NCBI RefSeq assembly: GCF_900107485.1
Contig: NZ_FNQE01000009.1
Span: 31,453 to 95,452 of the forward strand
Reading direction: 5' to 3'
DNA: 64,000 nt
Source: Proteiniborus ethanoligenes
Lineage (GTDB): Bacteria > Bacillota > Clostridia > Tissierellales > Proteiniboraceae
Shown here: one piece after another, positions 34,943-44,928 of the stretch
How the letters are laid out: each line of letters begins with the position of its first letter
Position numbering within the stretch: position 1 is the stretch's first letter
Position numbers and translations under genes: made by a program
Notes under the pieces: generated by a model
Told to the model about the DNA's origin: nothing
Databases searched by the model: none
What the model saw: only the letters and a program-made list of their open reading frames with translations

Positions 34943-35245
34943 TTAGTATGTAGGAATTTTTATAACACTGCCTGCTTTTATTTCTGCTGTTTTCATATTA
35001 TTGAATTCCATTATTTCATAGACAATCTTTCGGACATCTTGATTATAGGGATTATTTCTTTTAGCTATTTCCCAAAGCGTATCACCAGAAATTATGGCCA
35101 TTTCTTTGTAGTTATTATTATTTGAACTATAAGCTAAACTTATTTTAGATATATTGCTTGTTAAAATAGTTATAATGCAAAATACCAAGGATAAAAAAAT
35201 AGTAAATCTTTTTTTATTTGCTATTCTAATTCTTTTACGTTTCAT
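34943..35245 (-). CDS. yneA: LysM-domain protein, YneA-like SOS cell-division inhibitor
   Basis: 100 residues: a basic N-terminus, one membrane or signal segment (about 13-35), then a C-terminal LysM domain ('ISGDTLWEIAKRNN', 'AEIKAGSVIKIPTY'). Bacillus YneA has the same design, is divergent from lexA and blocks division during DNA damage. Start ATG 35245 is chosen by its SD (minus-strand 'ggaggta'). The promoter region has two perfect LexA boxes. Assignment to YneA rests on architecture and context; sequence identity could not be measured. Confidence 0.8.
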   Translation of the reverse strand: MKRKRIRIANKKRFTIFLSLVFCIITILTSNISKISLAYSSNNNNYKEMAIISGDTLWEIAKRNNPYNQDVRKIVYEIMEFNNMKTAEIKAGSVIKIPTY

Positions 35246-35267
35246 AGCTATACCTCCGTTATCTGTA

Positions 35268-35375
35268 GAACATTTGTTCTTTAATTCTAGTATAATAGAA
35301 CATGTGTTCCTTGTCAATGCTTTTTAAAAAAATATAGAACAAATGTTTGCTATTTATTTATATATATGTTATAAT
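35268..35375. promoter_or_regulatory. Divergent SOS control region with three LexA boxes (yneA-like and lexA promoters)
   Basis: LexA boxes: GAACATTTGTTC (35268-35279), GAACATGTGTTC (35298-35309) and the one-mismatch GAACAAATGTTT (35337-35348). Minus-strand promoter for the LysM gene: TTGACA (35317-35312), 17 nt, TATACT (35294-35289), with the second box in the spacer. Plus-strand promoter for lexA: TTTGCT (35346-35351), 18 nt, TATAAT (35370-35375), with the third box on its -35. Repression of both genes by LexA is the expected outcome. Confidence 0.88.
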
Positions 35376-35406
35376 AGCAGAAAATAGAGTGTTGGGAGGT
35401 TCCATT

Positions 35407-36030
35407 ATGTATGAAGACTTATCGTCGGTTCAGTTAAAAATACTTGAGTTCATAAAAAGTGAAATATATTCTAAAGGATATCCTCCTGCAGTAAGAGAAA
35501 TTTGTAAGGCTGTCAACTTAAAATCAACCTCTACTGTTCACGGGCATCTTGAAAAAATTGAAAAGAAAGGCTATATAAGGAGAGATCCTACTAAGCCTAG
35601 AGCGATTGAAATTTTAGATAGAGTTGACAATATTATTCCATTTCCAAGAAAGGAAATAATAAATGTACCTATAGTTGGCAAAGTTACTGCTGGGGAACCT
35701 ATATTAGCTGTAGAAAATATTGAAGATTCATTTCCTTTACCTATTGACTTTGTAGAAAAAGAATCTGTTTTTATGTTAAAAGTTAGAGGAGATAGCATGA
35801 TTGAAGCTGGCATTTTAGATGGAGATTTTGTGCTAGTTAGACAGCAAAACACTGCATATAATGGTGATATAGTAGTTGCTCTTTTAGACGATGAAGCAAC
35901 TATAAAAAGATTCTTTAAAGAAAAAGACCATATAAGGCTACAGCCTGAAAATCAATTTATGGAACCTATCATAACAAGAAATGTATCGATTCTAGGTAAA
36001 GTAACAGGAGTATTTCGTAAGATAAAGTAA
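35407..36030 (+). CDS. lexA: LexA repressor
   Basis: 207 residues. The N-terminal winged helix ('[20 protein letters not shown]', '[13 protein letters not shown]') is followed by an S24 autoprotease domain. The cleavage site Ala95-Gly96 ('KVTAGEP') and the dyad Ser130 ('GDSMIEAG') and Lys168 ('ATIKRFF') are intact. It represses SOS genes and is cleaved when RecA filaments form. ATG 35407 has SD 'gggaggt'. An upstream in-frame ATG at 35347 overlaps the LexA box and is rejected. Confidence 0.97.
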   Translation: MYEDLSSVQLKILEFIKSEIYSKGYPPAVREICKAVNLKSTSTVHGHLEKIEKKGYIRRDPTKPRAIEILDRVDNIIPFPRKEIINVPIVGKVTAGEPILAVENIEDSFPLPIDFVEKESVFMLKVRGDSMIEAGILDGDFVLVRQQNTAYNGDIVVALLDDEATIKRFFKEKDHIRLQPENQFMEPIITRNVSILGKVTGVFRKIK

Positions 36031-36032
36031 AG

Positions 36033-36077
36033 TAGAAAAAGATAAGCTGGCTTAATAAACCAGCTTATCTTTTTCTA
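36033..36077. terminator. Bidirectional terminator between lexA and ynbB-like gene
   Basis: A perfect 18-bp stem (36033-36050 with 36060-36077, outer TAGAAAAAG/CTTTTTCTA), 9-nt loop. The A-runs and T-runs serve both strands. The last codons of the minus-strand gene lie within the stem. Confidence 0.92.
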
Positions 36078-37365
36078 TTAAATTATTTTTATACAAATTA
36101 TTTAAACTCATCATTACTCCCAACTTACAGTGGCTATAAGTTAATCCACCTTGATAATAAGCAAAATAAGGTTCCCTCATTGGACCATCAGCACTTAATT
36201 CTATAGAAGAACCCTGTATAAAAGCCCCTGCTGCCATTATTACCTCATCCTCATATCCAGGCATTTCCCATGGCTCAGGTGTTACAAAAGAGTCAACCGG
36301 AGAAGCGCTTTGTATTCCCTGACAGAATTTAATCGCTTTTTCTCTGGATTTGAACTCTACTGCTTGTATTATATCACTACGCTTATGATTAATATCTGGT
36401 ACTACTCTAAATCCTAAGCCTTTATATACTAAAGCAGTTAAAAGGGCTCCTTTTAATGCTTCCCCTACTATCATGGGTGCTAAAAAAAGACCTTGTAAGG
36501 TGTTTCTAGTGGTGCCAAAAGTTAAGCCACATTCCTTACCTATTCCAGGAGCTGTACTTCTATTAGCAACTAGCTCTATTAAGTCTCTTTTACCTACTAT
36601 GTATCCTCCAGACAAAGATATACCTCCACCTGGGTTTTTGATAAGAGAGCCGGCCATTATATCTGCTCCTACATCTGTAGGCTCCTTAGTTTCAATGAAT
36701 TCGCCATAGCAGTTATCAACCATAATAATTACTTTATCATTGAATGCCTTAATTTTGTCTATAGCCTCTTTTATTTCATCTATAGTTATGGCATTTCTGT
36801 CACTATATCCTGTAGATCTTTGAATTAATATTAGCTTAGTATCCTTTGATATTGATTGAATCACTTTTTCAATTTCTATTTTTCCCTTTGAATCAAGAGA
36901 AATTTCTCTATACTTAATACCATAGTCAATAAGTGTGCCCTTCTCTTTACCTTTTATTCCAATAACCTTTTGTAAAGTATCATAAGGACTTCCAGTTATT
37001 GAAAGAAGCTCATCTCCTGGTCTTAATATACCAGACAATGTAAGGGTTATTGCGTGTGTTCCCGAAACAATTGTAGGTCTTACTAAAGCATCTTCAGTAT
37101 TAAATACATACGAATATATTTCTTCTACCTTTTCTCTTCCCACATCATCATATCCATAGCCAGTTGTCCAATTAAAATGAGTAGCATTTAGTCTAGCCTT
37201 CTGCATTGCATGTATAATCTTAAATTGATTATATTCTTTGACTTCTTCAATGTGAGTTAAATAGTTCTTTTTAAGAATTTCATCTTTGCTTAATACATAA
37301 TTGATAATATTTTCACCAATCGCATATTGTTTACATAATATATCTATTGTATACTTGTTCAACAT
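36052..37365 (-). CDS. ynbB: PLP-dependent protein of the YnbB (aluminium resistance / methionine gamma-lyase-like) family
   Basis: 437 residues. A PLP fold-type I protein with 'VSGTHAITLTLSGILRPGDE', 'MVDNCYGEFIE', the likely PLP-lysine region 'GSLIKNPGGGISLSGGYIVG', and 'RNTLQGLFLAPMIVGEAL'. The family is annotated as aluminium resistance or methionine gamma-lyase-like, but its substrate is not settled. In Bacillus ynbB lies near hfq and miaA, as here. Start ATG 37365 fits SD 'aaggtgat'. It follows hfq on the minus strand after a hairpin. Confidence 0.85.
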   Translation of the reverse strand: MLNKYTIDILCKQYAIGENIINYVLSKDEILKKNYLTHIEEVKEYNQFKIIHAMQKARLNATHFNWTTGYGYDDVGREKVEEIYSYVFNTEDALVRPTIVSGTHAITLTLSGILRPGDELLSITGSPYDTLQKVIGIKGKEKGTLIDYGIKYREISLDSKGKIEIEKVIQSISKDTKLILIQRSTGYSDRNAITIDEIKEAIDKIKAFNDKVIIMVDNCYGEFIETKEPTDVGADIMAGSLIKNPGGGISLSGGYIVGKRDLIELVANRSTAPGIGKECGLTFGTTRNTLQGLFLAPMIVGEALKGALLTALVYKGLGFRVVPDINHKRSDIIQAVEFKSREKAIKFCQGIQSASPVDSFVTPEPWEMPGYEDEVIMAAGAFIQGSSIELSADGPMREPYFAYYQGGLTYSHCKLGVMMSLNNLYKNNLIEKDKLVY

Positions 37366-37502
37366 ATCACCTTCTATTATTGTTATCTTATGTATTGTAA
37401 CATATGATAACAACAGTTTCAATCAGAACAATAATGACATTGAAAATAAAGAAGCTTTTCTTGGTACTCTATATTAAGTAGAATTTCTTATTCGTTATAT
37501 AA

Positions 37503-37540
37503 CAAAGCCTTTTAAGTCTTAATATACTTAAAAGGCTTTG
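37503..37540 (-). terminator. Hairpin between hfq and ynbB-like gene
   Basis: CAAAGCCTTTTAAG (37503-37516) and CTTAAAAGGCTTTG (37527-37540) form a perfect 14-bp stem, with only a short T-run on the minus strand. Likely a terminator or processing hairpin for hfq. Confidence 0.65.
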
Positions 37541-37560
37541 TATACTGTAAATAGAAATTT

Positions 37561-37803
37561 CTATTCAAAGCTATCACTGCTTTTATTCATAAAACTGATA
37601 GATTTACTTGGTATAATAGTTGAGATAGCATGCTTGTATATTAAATTTTGTTTACCATCACTATCTAAAACTATTGTATAATTGTCAAAGCCTTTCACCT
37701 GGCCTTTTAGTTGATAACCATTTAATAAAAAAATTGTAATAACAGTATTTTCTTTTCTTACTTTGTTTAAAAAAACATCTTGCAAATTCATAGTAGTTTT
37801 CAC
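37561..37803 (-). CDS. hfq: RNA chaperone Hfq
   Basis: 80 residues with both Sm motifs: '[20 protein letters not shown]' (Sm1) and '[14 protein letters not shown]' (Sm2, the YKHA form). Gram-positive Hfq of normal length without a long C-terminal tail. It binds A-rich and U-rich RNA and helps small RNA action. A GTG start at 37803 follows a minus-strand SD 'gggaggg' with 7-nt spacing; an internal ATG at 37791 is possible. The mutS-mutL-miaA-hfq order is classical. Confidence 0.95.
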   Translation of the reverse strand: MKTTMNLQDVFLNKVRKENTVITIFLLNGYQLKGQVKGFDNYTIVLDSDGKQNLIYKHAISTIIPSKSISFMNKSSDSFE

Positions 37804-37880
37804 TTTTTTCCCTCCCCTTATAGAATTATAAATTTTATAACTTAAAATATAAATTCCCTGTTTGTTTTCTATATTCTACT

Positions 37881-38828
37881 TTAATTAATTTTTTCCTTTA
37901 TGTATTCAACAATATGTTCAATTAAATTATCCTTATTATCAAAATCATGAACATCTATCCAATTAATATTTTTTTCTCTTCTAAACCAGGTTAATTGTCT
38001 CTTTGCAAATCTTCTTGAATCTCTTTTGAGTATTTCAACAGCTTCATCTAAGCTGCACTTTCCATTTAGAAATTGTATAATCTCTTTGTATCCTAATCCC
38101 TGCATTGATACTAGATTTTCACTATAACCCATATGTAATAGACTTTTGACTTCTTCAATTAACCCTTTTTGAATCATTAAGTCTATTCGCTTATTAATTC
38201 TTTCGTATAGCAGTTTCCTATCCATAGTAAGGCCAATAAATACTATATTATACTTGTGGTTTTCTTTTCTAAAGTCTTTATAGAAATGTGACATTGGTTT
38301 TCCCGTTTCATGAAATATCTCTAAAGCTCTAATAATCCTTTTAGTATCATTAATATGTATTCTATTTGCTGATTCAATGTCTATTTTTTTCAGCTCATTA
38401 TAAATCCATTCATTGCCGTATTGCTTTGCTTTCATAAAAAGATTATCTCTTAATTCCCAGTTTGAAACAGCTTGACTAAAATCTAAATCATAGAGCAAAG
38501 AGTTAATATATAATCCTGTTCCCCCCACTATTATAGGCAACTTTCCCTTAGCTAATATTGCAGTTATATATTTACTTGCATTCAACTGAAAATCTGAAAC
38601 AGAAAAATTTTCATCTGGACTTATTTCATCTATTAGATAGTGGGGAATCCCTTCCATTTCACTCCTTGAAATCTTTGCAGTTCCAATATCCATATATCTG
38701 TAAATCTGCATTGAGTCTGCCGAAATAATTTCTCCATTTAATTTTTTCGCTATCTCTATAGATATACTAGTTTTCCCAACAGCAGTTGGACCAGTTATTA
38801 TGATTAGAGGTGGTTTCATTTCATTCAT
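37881..38828 (-). CDS. miaA: tRNA dimethylallyltransferase MiaA
   Basis: 315 residues. P-loop 'GPTAVGKTSISIEIAKKLNG', then 'ISADSMQIYRYMDIGTAK', 'GIPHYLIDEI', 'VGGTGLYINSLLYDLDF' and the C-terminal 'RRFAKRQLTWFRRE'. It adds the isopentenyl group to A37 of tRNAs reading UNN codons. MiaB, which methylthiolates the product, is encoded 5 kb upstream. Start ATG 38828 is best placed for SD 'aaagga' on the minus strand. It lies between mutL and hfq. Confidence 0.95.
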   Translation of the reverse strand: MNEMKPPLIIITGPTAVGKTSISIEIAKKLNGEIISADSMQIYRYMDIGTAKISRSEMEGIPHYLIDEISPDENFSVSDFQLNASKYITAILAKGKLPIIVGGTGLYINSLLYDLDFSQAVSNWELRDNLFMKAKQYGNEWIYNELKKIDIESANRIHINDTKRIIRALEIFHETGKPMSHFYKDFRKENHKYNIVFIGLTMDRKLLYERINKRIDLMIQKGLIEEVKSLLHMGYSENLVSMQGLGYKEIIQFLNGKCSLDEAVEILKRDSRRFAKRQLTWFRREKNINWIDVHDFDNKDNLIEHIVEYIKEKIN

Positions 38829-38839
38829 CAAATCATCCT

Positions 38840-40711
38840 TTACTGTACTCTCTTAAATCTTTTTTCTATTTCATATTTAGATATTTTGATAATCACTGGT
38901 CTACCATGAGGACAGGTATATGGCTGATCAGCGTTTCTTAAATCATTTAGCAAGATATCAATTTCTACTTCCTTCATGTTATAACCTGCCTTTATTGCAC
39001 TTGAACAAGCCATTTTCATGATCTTATCGAGTCTTATATCATAGCTGGTTTTTATTTCATCCATTAAATTATCTAAAATATCTAAGAATAGGTTTTTTGC
39101 ATCAGGAACACCAAATACTAGTGGTACACTTCGAATAGCAACTGAATTAAATCCAAACTCTTCTATATCAAATCCTAATTTCATAAATATATTGATGTTT
39201 TCTTTAAACAATTGCATCTCACCATGAGACATATTGATAATTTGGGGCGTAATCAATTGTTGCATATATACTTTATCTAGCTCAAGCTGATGCTTTATTT
39301 TTTCATACATTATTCTTTCATGTGCAGCATGTTGATCAATCATATATAAATTTTTATTGATTTTATCCTCAGCTAAAATATAAGTATCGAATAATGTACC
39401 TATAATTCTTAATTCTGGTATTGAAGTATTATTTTCTACTGCTTCATCTCTATCGGAATTTTCATAATAAAGACTCTCTTCTGTTTCATTTACACTTAAG
39501 TCCAGAATCCTGATGATACTACTTGCATCGACATCTACATTTTCTGATATAGACTTATTGTGTTTACAACTAGGCTTTCTTTCTATATCATGTAAATACT
39601 GTTCTTGTTGATAAATTTGTGTTTTTTCTACATTAACAGAGTCTAGAAATGATTCCTGTTTTTCTTGTAAATTGTCCTCTGTCTTGTTTTTTGTTGGTAA
39701 AGTAACCGTTGGTATTAAAGTATTATTGAAAAAAGTACTTTTTATAGCATTAGATAATATTTTCTTAAGAGCTTCTTTATTAGAAAACCTTATTTCTGTT
39801 TTAGTAGGATGCACATTAACATCTATTAACTCAGGGCTGATATTTATATAAATTATATATACTGGGAACCGGTTAATTGGAATAAGAGTTTTATATAAAT
39901 CTTCTATGATTTCTGTTATATCTTCATTTTTTATATATCTCCCATTGACATAAGTATATTGATGGTTTCTATTGCCACGAGTAAATGAAGGCTTACAAAC
40001 TAAACCATTTATCTTTATATCATCTCCAGAATATTCAATATCAAACATAGAGCTTACAAATTCTTTTCCTAAAAGACTATAAGCTGTAGATTTAATATCT
40101 TCATTTCCTGGAGTGTTTAAAATTACTTTATTATCTTTTATAAACTTAAACTTAATTCCAGGATTACCCAAAGCTAATTTATATACTATATCACTAACAT
40201 TAGAGGCTTCTGCAGCATCACTTTTAAGAAACTTTTGTCTTACTGGCACATTGAAAAATAAATTTTTTAAAATTATAGTAGTACCTATTGGACATCCAAT
40301 CTCGTTTTTTTCTATTATTTGTCCACCATTGATAGAAATACGTACTCCTCCAATATTATCTTTTGTTCGGGTAATGAGCTCCAGCTGAGACACTGAAGCA
40401 ATACTAGGTAAGGCTTCTCCTCTAAATCCAAGTGTTGATAAAGATTGTAAATCATCTACACCATTAATCTTACTAGTTGAATGTCTCAAAAAAGCTAGCT
40501 CAATGTATTTTGGACTAATACCTATGCCATTGTCTGTTACTCTGATGTAGTTTTTCCCACCATCTTTTATTTCTATTGTAATAAAAGACGACAGAGCATC
40601 TATTGAATTTTCTATAAGCTCCTTAATTACTGATGCAGGTCTTTCTATTACCTCTCCTGCAGCAATTTTATTTATTGTACTGTTATCTAAAAGTTTAATT
40701 TGATTGTTCAT
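38840..40711 (-). CDS. mutL: DNA mismatch repair protein MutL
   Basis: 623 residues. The N-terminal GHKL ATPase has 'AAGEVIERPASVIKELIENS', 'DNGIGI', 'STLGFRGEALPSIASVS' and the transducer 'FVNGRYI' equivalent ('TYVNGRYIKNED'). The C-terminal dimerisation domain has the endonuclease-type motif 'DQHAAHERIMYEKI', plus 'ACSSAIKAGYNM' and 'CPHGRPVIIKIS'. This is the nicking MutL of non-E. coli bacteria. Start ATG 40711 is 9 nt downstream of the mutS stop; the two are transcribed together. Confidence 0.96.
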   Translation of the reverse strand: MNNQIKLLDNSTINKIAAGEVIERPASVIKELIENSIDALSSFITIEIKDGGKNYIRVTDNGIGISPKYIELAFLRHSTSKINGVDDLQSLSTLGFRGEALPSIASVSQLELITRTKDNIGGVRISINGGQIIEKNEIGCPIGTTIILKNLFFNVPVRQKFLKSDAAEASNVSDIVYKLALGNPGIKFKFIKDNKVILNTPGNEDIKSTAYSLLGKEFVSSMFDIEYSGDDIKINGLVCKPSFTRGNRNHQYTYVNGRYIKNEDITEIIEDLYKTLIPINRFPVYIIYINISPELIDVNVHPTKTEIRFSNKEALKKILSNAIKSTFFNNTLIPTVTLPTKNKTEDNLQEKQESFLDSVNVEKTQIYQQEQYLHDIERKPSCKHNKSISENVDVDASSIIRILDLSVNETEESLYYENSDRDEAVENNTSIPELRIIGTLFDTYILAEDKINKNLYMIDQHAAHERIMYEKIKHQLELDKVYMQQLITPQIINMSHGEMQLFKENINIFMKLGFDIEEFGFNSVAIRSVPLVFGVPDAKNLFLDILDNLMDEIKTSYDIRLDKIMKMACSSAIKAGYNMKEVEIDILLNDLRNADQPYTCPHGRPVIIKISKYEIEKRFKRVQ

Positions 40712-40720
40712 TTATATCAC

Positions 40721-43357
40721 CTATATTTCATTTGATTCTTTACTAAGCTTATATAGGATGTTTATTGCATCTATGGGTGTTAAGTTAGCGACATCTATAC
40801 TTTTAAGCTTTTCAATTATATTACGTTCCTTTACACTAAAAAAATCTAACTGTAAGCTGTTCTTATCCTTAGAAGTTTTTGGTCGCTCTCTAGAAGACAG
40901 AGCTATTTCTGATTTATTAATATCCCTTTTTTCTAATTCATTTAGTAATTCATAAGCTCGATTTATTACATCACTGCTTACTCCGGCTAATTTTGCAACC
41001 TCTATACCATAGCTTCTATCAGCTCCACCTTTTTGAATTTTCCTTAAGAATATGATATCTTCACCTTTTTCCTGTACTAATATTTTATAATTAACTACTC
41101 CACTTAATCTATCTTCTAATTCTGTCAGCTCATGATAATGAGTAGCAAACAATGTTTTTGCACCAATTTTATTATTATCGCTTATATATTCTATTACTGC
41201 CCATGCTATGCTTAAACCATCATAAGTGCTAGTGCCTCTTCCTATTTCATCAAGTATTAAAAGACTGTCTTTGGTTGCATTGTTTAATATATTAGCTACT
41301 TCGCTCATTTCTACCATAAAGGTACTTTGGCCTTGAGATAAATCATCAGAAGCACCTATTCTAGTGAATATCCTATCTACAATGCATATATCAGCTTCTT
41401 CTGCAGGAACAAAACTACCTATCTGCATCATTAAAACTATAAGAGCTACTTGTCTCATATATGTAGATTTACCAGCCATGTTAGGTCCAGTAATAACTAA
41501 AACTCTATTTTCTTCATTAGATAAAAGTGTATCATTTGGTACAAATAACCCTTCCTCAAGAACTTTTTCAACTACAGGATGCTTGCCATCTTTAATTTTA
41601 ATAATCCCATTAGAATTAATCTTAGGTTTTATATAGTTATTATTATATGCAGTAAGAGCTAAGGAATTTAAGGCATCAATTTGTGCAATAACTTTACTGT
41701 CGTCCTGTATTCTTTTAACTTCAGAGGCTATTTTGTCTCTGATACTAACAAATATTTCATACTCAAGTGCTATCATCTTGTCTTCTGCACCTAAAATTTT
41801 ATCCTCTATTTCCTTTAGCTCTGGAGTAATATATCTTTCAGAGTTTGCCAGTGTTTGCTTTCTAATAAAATAATCAGGAGCAAACTTAATATTTGATTTT
41901 GAAACCTCAATATAGTATCCAAATATTTTATTAAATCCAACTTTTAAATTTTTAATGCCTGTTTTAGTTTTCTCTGATTCTTCTAGCTTTGATAGCCACT
42001 CTTTACCTTTGGCAGAAGCTTCTCTAAGGGATTTAATCTCTGTATTAAAATCATCTTTAATTAATCCACCCTCTCTCACAGAAAATGGAGGCTCGTCTAA
42101 TATTGAATTTTGGATTAGCATATAAATATCCTCAAGGCCGTCTATATTAAGGCTAATGTTTAATAGTTCTTCGCAATCTAAAGAACTTAATAATTCTTTT
42201 ATTTGAGGAAAAGTTTTAATAGAATTTTTTAAAGATATTAAGTCCCTTGCATTACAGGTTCCAAAAATAATTTTTGACATAAGCCTTTCTATATCATATA
42301 CTTCCTTAAGTAATAGTCTAATATCATTTATAAGCATAATATTTTGTGTCAAATATTCAACTATGCTTAGTCTATTTTCTATATCTTTTCTGCTTAACAA
42401 GGGTTCTTCAATCCATTTTTTTAATAGTCTTCCTCCCATTGCTGTAGAAGTTTTATCTAATACCCATAGCAATGAGCCTTTTTTTACATTACCTCTAATA
42501 GTCTCTGTCAGTTCTAGGTTTCTTCTAGTATTTATGTCTAAAGTCATAAAGTTTTTAGAAGAATATTGGGTTATCTTGTTTATATGATTTAATGAAATTT
42601 TTTGGGTTTCCCTTAAATATTCAATTAAAGCACCTGATGCAACTACAGAATAATCCTTATCTTCTAATCCCAAACCATTAAGATTAACAACTGATAGTTG
42701 CCTTTTTATTGATTCCTTAGAAAAGTCAAAATCAAATACCCATTGATGAAATTCATTAATCATACAATTAAATCTTTGTTTTATTTTCATAGTTAAAGAG
42801 GTATTTTCATAAAGATGAGTATTACATATAATTTCAGTTGGTAGTATCTTCCCTAGTTCATCAAAAAGAGGACTAATTATATCACCATTTTCATCGCTTT
42901 TCTCAGTTGTAAAGAAATCACCTGTAGATACGTCAGTATAAGCTATACCAAAACCCTTTTCGTTCATGTATATACAGCATAGATAATTATTTTTCTTATC
43001 ATCTAATACATTGGAATCTATAATTGTTCCAGGAGTTACTACTCTTACAACATCTCTTTTTACAATACCAACTGCTTTGGCAGGATCTTCTATTTGTTCA
43101 CATATAGCAACCTTATAACCCTTTTCTATTAGCTTTGCTATATATGAATCTGCTGAATGATATGGAACTCCACACATAGGCGCCTTATCTTTTAAACCGC
43201 AATCTCTTCCAGTCAGTGCTATTTCTAATTCTCTTGAAGCAATAATAGCATCATCAAAAAACATTTCATAAAAATCACCTAATCTAAAAAAAAGAATAGA
43301 ATCTCTGTGGTTTTCTTTTATTTCAAAGTATTGTTTCATCATTGGCGTTAAACTCAA
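40721..43357 (-). CDS. mutS: DNA mismatch repair protein MutS
   Basis: 878 residues. The mismatch-recognition Phe motif is present in 'DSILFFRLGDFYEMFFDDA' (F-Y-E at its end), with the ATPase Walker A 'GPNMAGKSTYMRQVALI' and 'DEIGRGTSTYDGLSIAWAV'. MutS binds mismatches and recruits MutL. A TTG start at 43357 is chosen because the SD 'ggaggt' on the minus strand lies 6-7 nt before it; the longer ORF start at 43372 overlaps that SD. A -10/-35 pair lies further upstream. Confidence 0.95.
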   Translation of the reverse strand: MSLTPMMKQYFEIKENHRDSILFFRLGDFYEMFFDDAIIASRELEIALTGRDCGLKDKAPMCGVPYHSADSYIAKLIEKGYKVAICEQIEDPAKAVGIVKRDVVRVVTPGTIIDSNVLDDKKNNYLCCIYMNEKGFGIAYTDVSTGDFFTTEKSDENGDIISPLFDELGKILPTEIICNTHLYENTSLTMKIKQRFNCMINEFHQWVFDFDFSKESIKRQLSVVNLNGLGLEDKDYSVVASGALIEYLRETQKISLNHINKITQYSSKNFMTLDINTRRNLELTETIRGNVKKGSLLWVLDKTSTAMGGRLLKKWIEEPLLSRKDIENRLSIVEYLTQNIMLINDIRLLLKEVYDIERLMSKIIFGTCNARDLISLKNSIKTFPQIKELLSSLDCEELLNISLNIDGLEDIYMLIQNSILDEPPFSVREGGLIKDDFNTEIKSLREASAKGKEWLSKLEESEKTKTGIKNLKVGFNKIFGYYIEVSKSNIKFAPDYFIRKQTLANSERYITPELKEIEDKILGAEDKMIALEYEIFVSIRDKIASEVKRIQDDSKVIAQIDALNSLALTAYNNNYIKPKINSNGIIKIKDGKHPVVEKVLEEGLFVPNDTLLSNEENRVLVITGPNMAGKSTYMRQVALIVLMMQIGSFVPAEEADICIVDRIFTRIGASDDLSQGQSTFMVEMSEVANILNNATKDSLLILDEIGRGTSTYDGLSIAWAVIEYISDNNKIGAKTLFATHYHELTELEDRLSGVVNYKILVQEKGEDIIFLRKIQKGGADRSYGIEVAKLAGVSSDVINRAYELLNELEKRDINKSEIALSSRERPKTSKDKNSLQLDFFSVKERNIIEKLKSIDVANLTPIDAINILYKLSKESNEI

Positions 43358-43389
43358 ATCAATTACCTCCAAAATAGCCGTTATTAACT

Positions 43390-43418
43390 ATTATACCATA
43401 TATTATTAATGGTAAAAA
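43390..43418 (-). promoter_or_regulatory. Promoter of the mutS-mutL-miaA-hfq operon
   Basis: On the minus strand: TTTTTA (43418-43413), 17 nt, then TATAAT (43395-43390) preceded by TGG, an extended -10 form. The -35 is weak. Confidence 0.5.
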
Positions 43419-43428
43419 TAATGTAAAT

Positions 43429-43459
43429 AAAATAGGCTAATTTAATCTTAGCCTATTTT
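43429..43459 (-). terminator. Terminator of miaB
   Basis: AAAATAGGCTAA (43429-43440) and TTAGCCTATTTT (43448-43459) form a perfect 12-bp stem, followed on the minus strand by ATTTACATTATTTTT. Confidence 0.85.
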
Positions 43460-43483
43460 CATAAAAAGCATATCCTTGTACAT

Positions 43484-44821
43484 CTATTTCTTACTTATTA
43501 CATTGCCTTCTAATGTCCAAGTTTTTGTATTAACAATATGAACATTGACTATTTTCCCAATTAAGCTTTTTTCTCCTTTAAAATGCACTAGTTTATTTGT
43601 TCTAGTTCTTCCGCTTAAAACAGTATCATCTGTTTTACTAGTATCTTCTACTAAAACTTCTTGAACTGTATCTAATAGCTTTAAATTATTTTCGTTACTT
43701 ATAGGATTCAAAACTTCTAAAAGCTTCTTTAGTCTTTCATGCTTAATTTCATCAGAAATTTGGTTATCCATGTTAGCAGCTGGAGTTCCTTCTCTTATAG
43801 AGTATAAGAAAGTAAAGGCAGAGTCGAATTTAACTTTTTTGACTACATCGATGGTTTCTAAGAAATCTTCTTCAGTTTCTCCTGGAAATCCAACTATTAT
43901 ATCTGTAGTTAAAGAGATATCTGGTATCTCACTTTTAATTTTCTCAATTAAATTTAAATATTGGCTCTTAGTATATTTTCTATTCATAAGCTTTAGAATT
44001 CTATCGCTACCTGCTTGGAATGGCAAATGAATATGCTCACAAACCTTATCACAATCTCTGATTGCATATATAAGTTCATCAGATAAATCCTTAGGATGTG
44101 AAGTCATAAATCTTATTCTTTCTATACCTTCTATATCATTAATCAAATACAATAGTTCCGCAAAAGTAGTTTTGGATTCTAAGGATTTCCCATAGGAATT
44201 AACGTTTTGACCTAAAAGGGTTACCTCTTTACATCCTTCATTAGCAAGCATTTTAATTTCTTTAACAATATCATTTGCTTCCCTACTTTTTTCTCTTCCT
44301 CTAGTATAAGGAACTATACAGTAGCTACAAAAATTATTGCAACCATACATAATATTCACAAAAGCTTTATAATCGTATTTTCTTTTTGCAGGTATTCCTT
44401 CAATAATATTGCCTCCATCTTCCCATACATCTATTATCATCCTAGTAGTTAAATTATGATTAGCTAATAATTCAGGAAGTTTATGAATATTATGAGTCCC
44501 AAATATTATATCTACAAATCTATACTTATCTTTTATAAAATCACGTATTTCCTCTTTTTGCATCATGCAGCCGCATATACCAATTATTAAATCAGGCTTA
44601 TCTCTTTTTAGAGCCTTTAACTCTCCTAAATTACCATAAACCTTCAATTCTGCATTTTCTCTAACTAAACAGGTATTAAAAATAATTAAATCAGCTTCTT
44701 CTTTAATATTTGTGCTCTCATATCCTAATGATTCTAATATTCCAGACATTTTTTCAGAGTCATGTTCATTCATCTGACAACCCCAGGTAACTATTGAATA
44801 CTTCTTAATGCAATCTATCAT
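43484..44821 (-). CDS. miaB: tRNA-2-methylthio-N6-dimethylallyladenosine synthase MiaB
   Basis: 445 residues. N-terminal UPF0004 domain with three cluster cysteines (in '[14 protein letters not shown]', '[10 protein letters not shown]' and '[11 protein letters not shown]'). The radical SAM motif is '[17 protein letters not shown]' (CxxxCxxC), then a C-terminal TRAM domain (about 380-445). It adds a methylthio group to i6A37 made by MiaA. Start ATG 44821 follows the minus-strand SD 'aggagg' with a 6-nt spacer. It is separated from mutS by a terminator. Confidence 0.95.
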   Translation of the reverse strand: MIDCIKKYSIVTWGCQMNEHDSEKMSGILESLGYESTNIKEEADLIIFNTCLVRENAELKVYGNLGELKALKRDKPDLIIGICGCMMQKEEIRDFIKDKYRFVDIIFGTHNIHKLPELLANHNLTTRMIIDVWEDGGNIIEGIPAKRKYDYKAFVNIMYGCNNFCSYCIVPYTRGREKSREANDIVKEIKMLANEGCKEVTLLGQNVNSYGKSLESKTTFAELLYLINDIEGIERIRFMTSHPKDLSDELIYAIRDCDKVCEHIHLPFQAGSDRILKLMNRKYTKSQYLNLIEKIKSEIPDISLTTDIIVGFPGETEEDFLETIDVVKKVKFDSAFTFLYSIREGTPAANMDNQISDEIKHERLKKLLEVLNPISNENNLKLLDTVQEVLVEDTSKTDDTVLSGRTRTNKLVHFKGEKSLIGKIVNVHIVNTKTWTLEGNVISKK

Positions 44822-44928
44822 TAAAATCCTCCTCATACTTCTTATGCTTGTTTGTACAATTATAGCAATTAAATCTAATTATAACAAACAAATCATCAAA
44901 AAAAAAGTAGTTTAGAGTAAATTTAGAG

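Noticed and set aside
34940..35125. Plus-strand ORF opposite the LysM gene
   Set aside because: It is antisense to the LysM-domain gene, has no ribosome site and overlaps a terminator flank.
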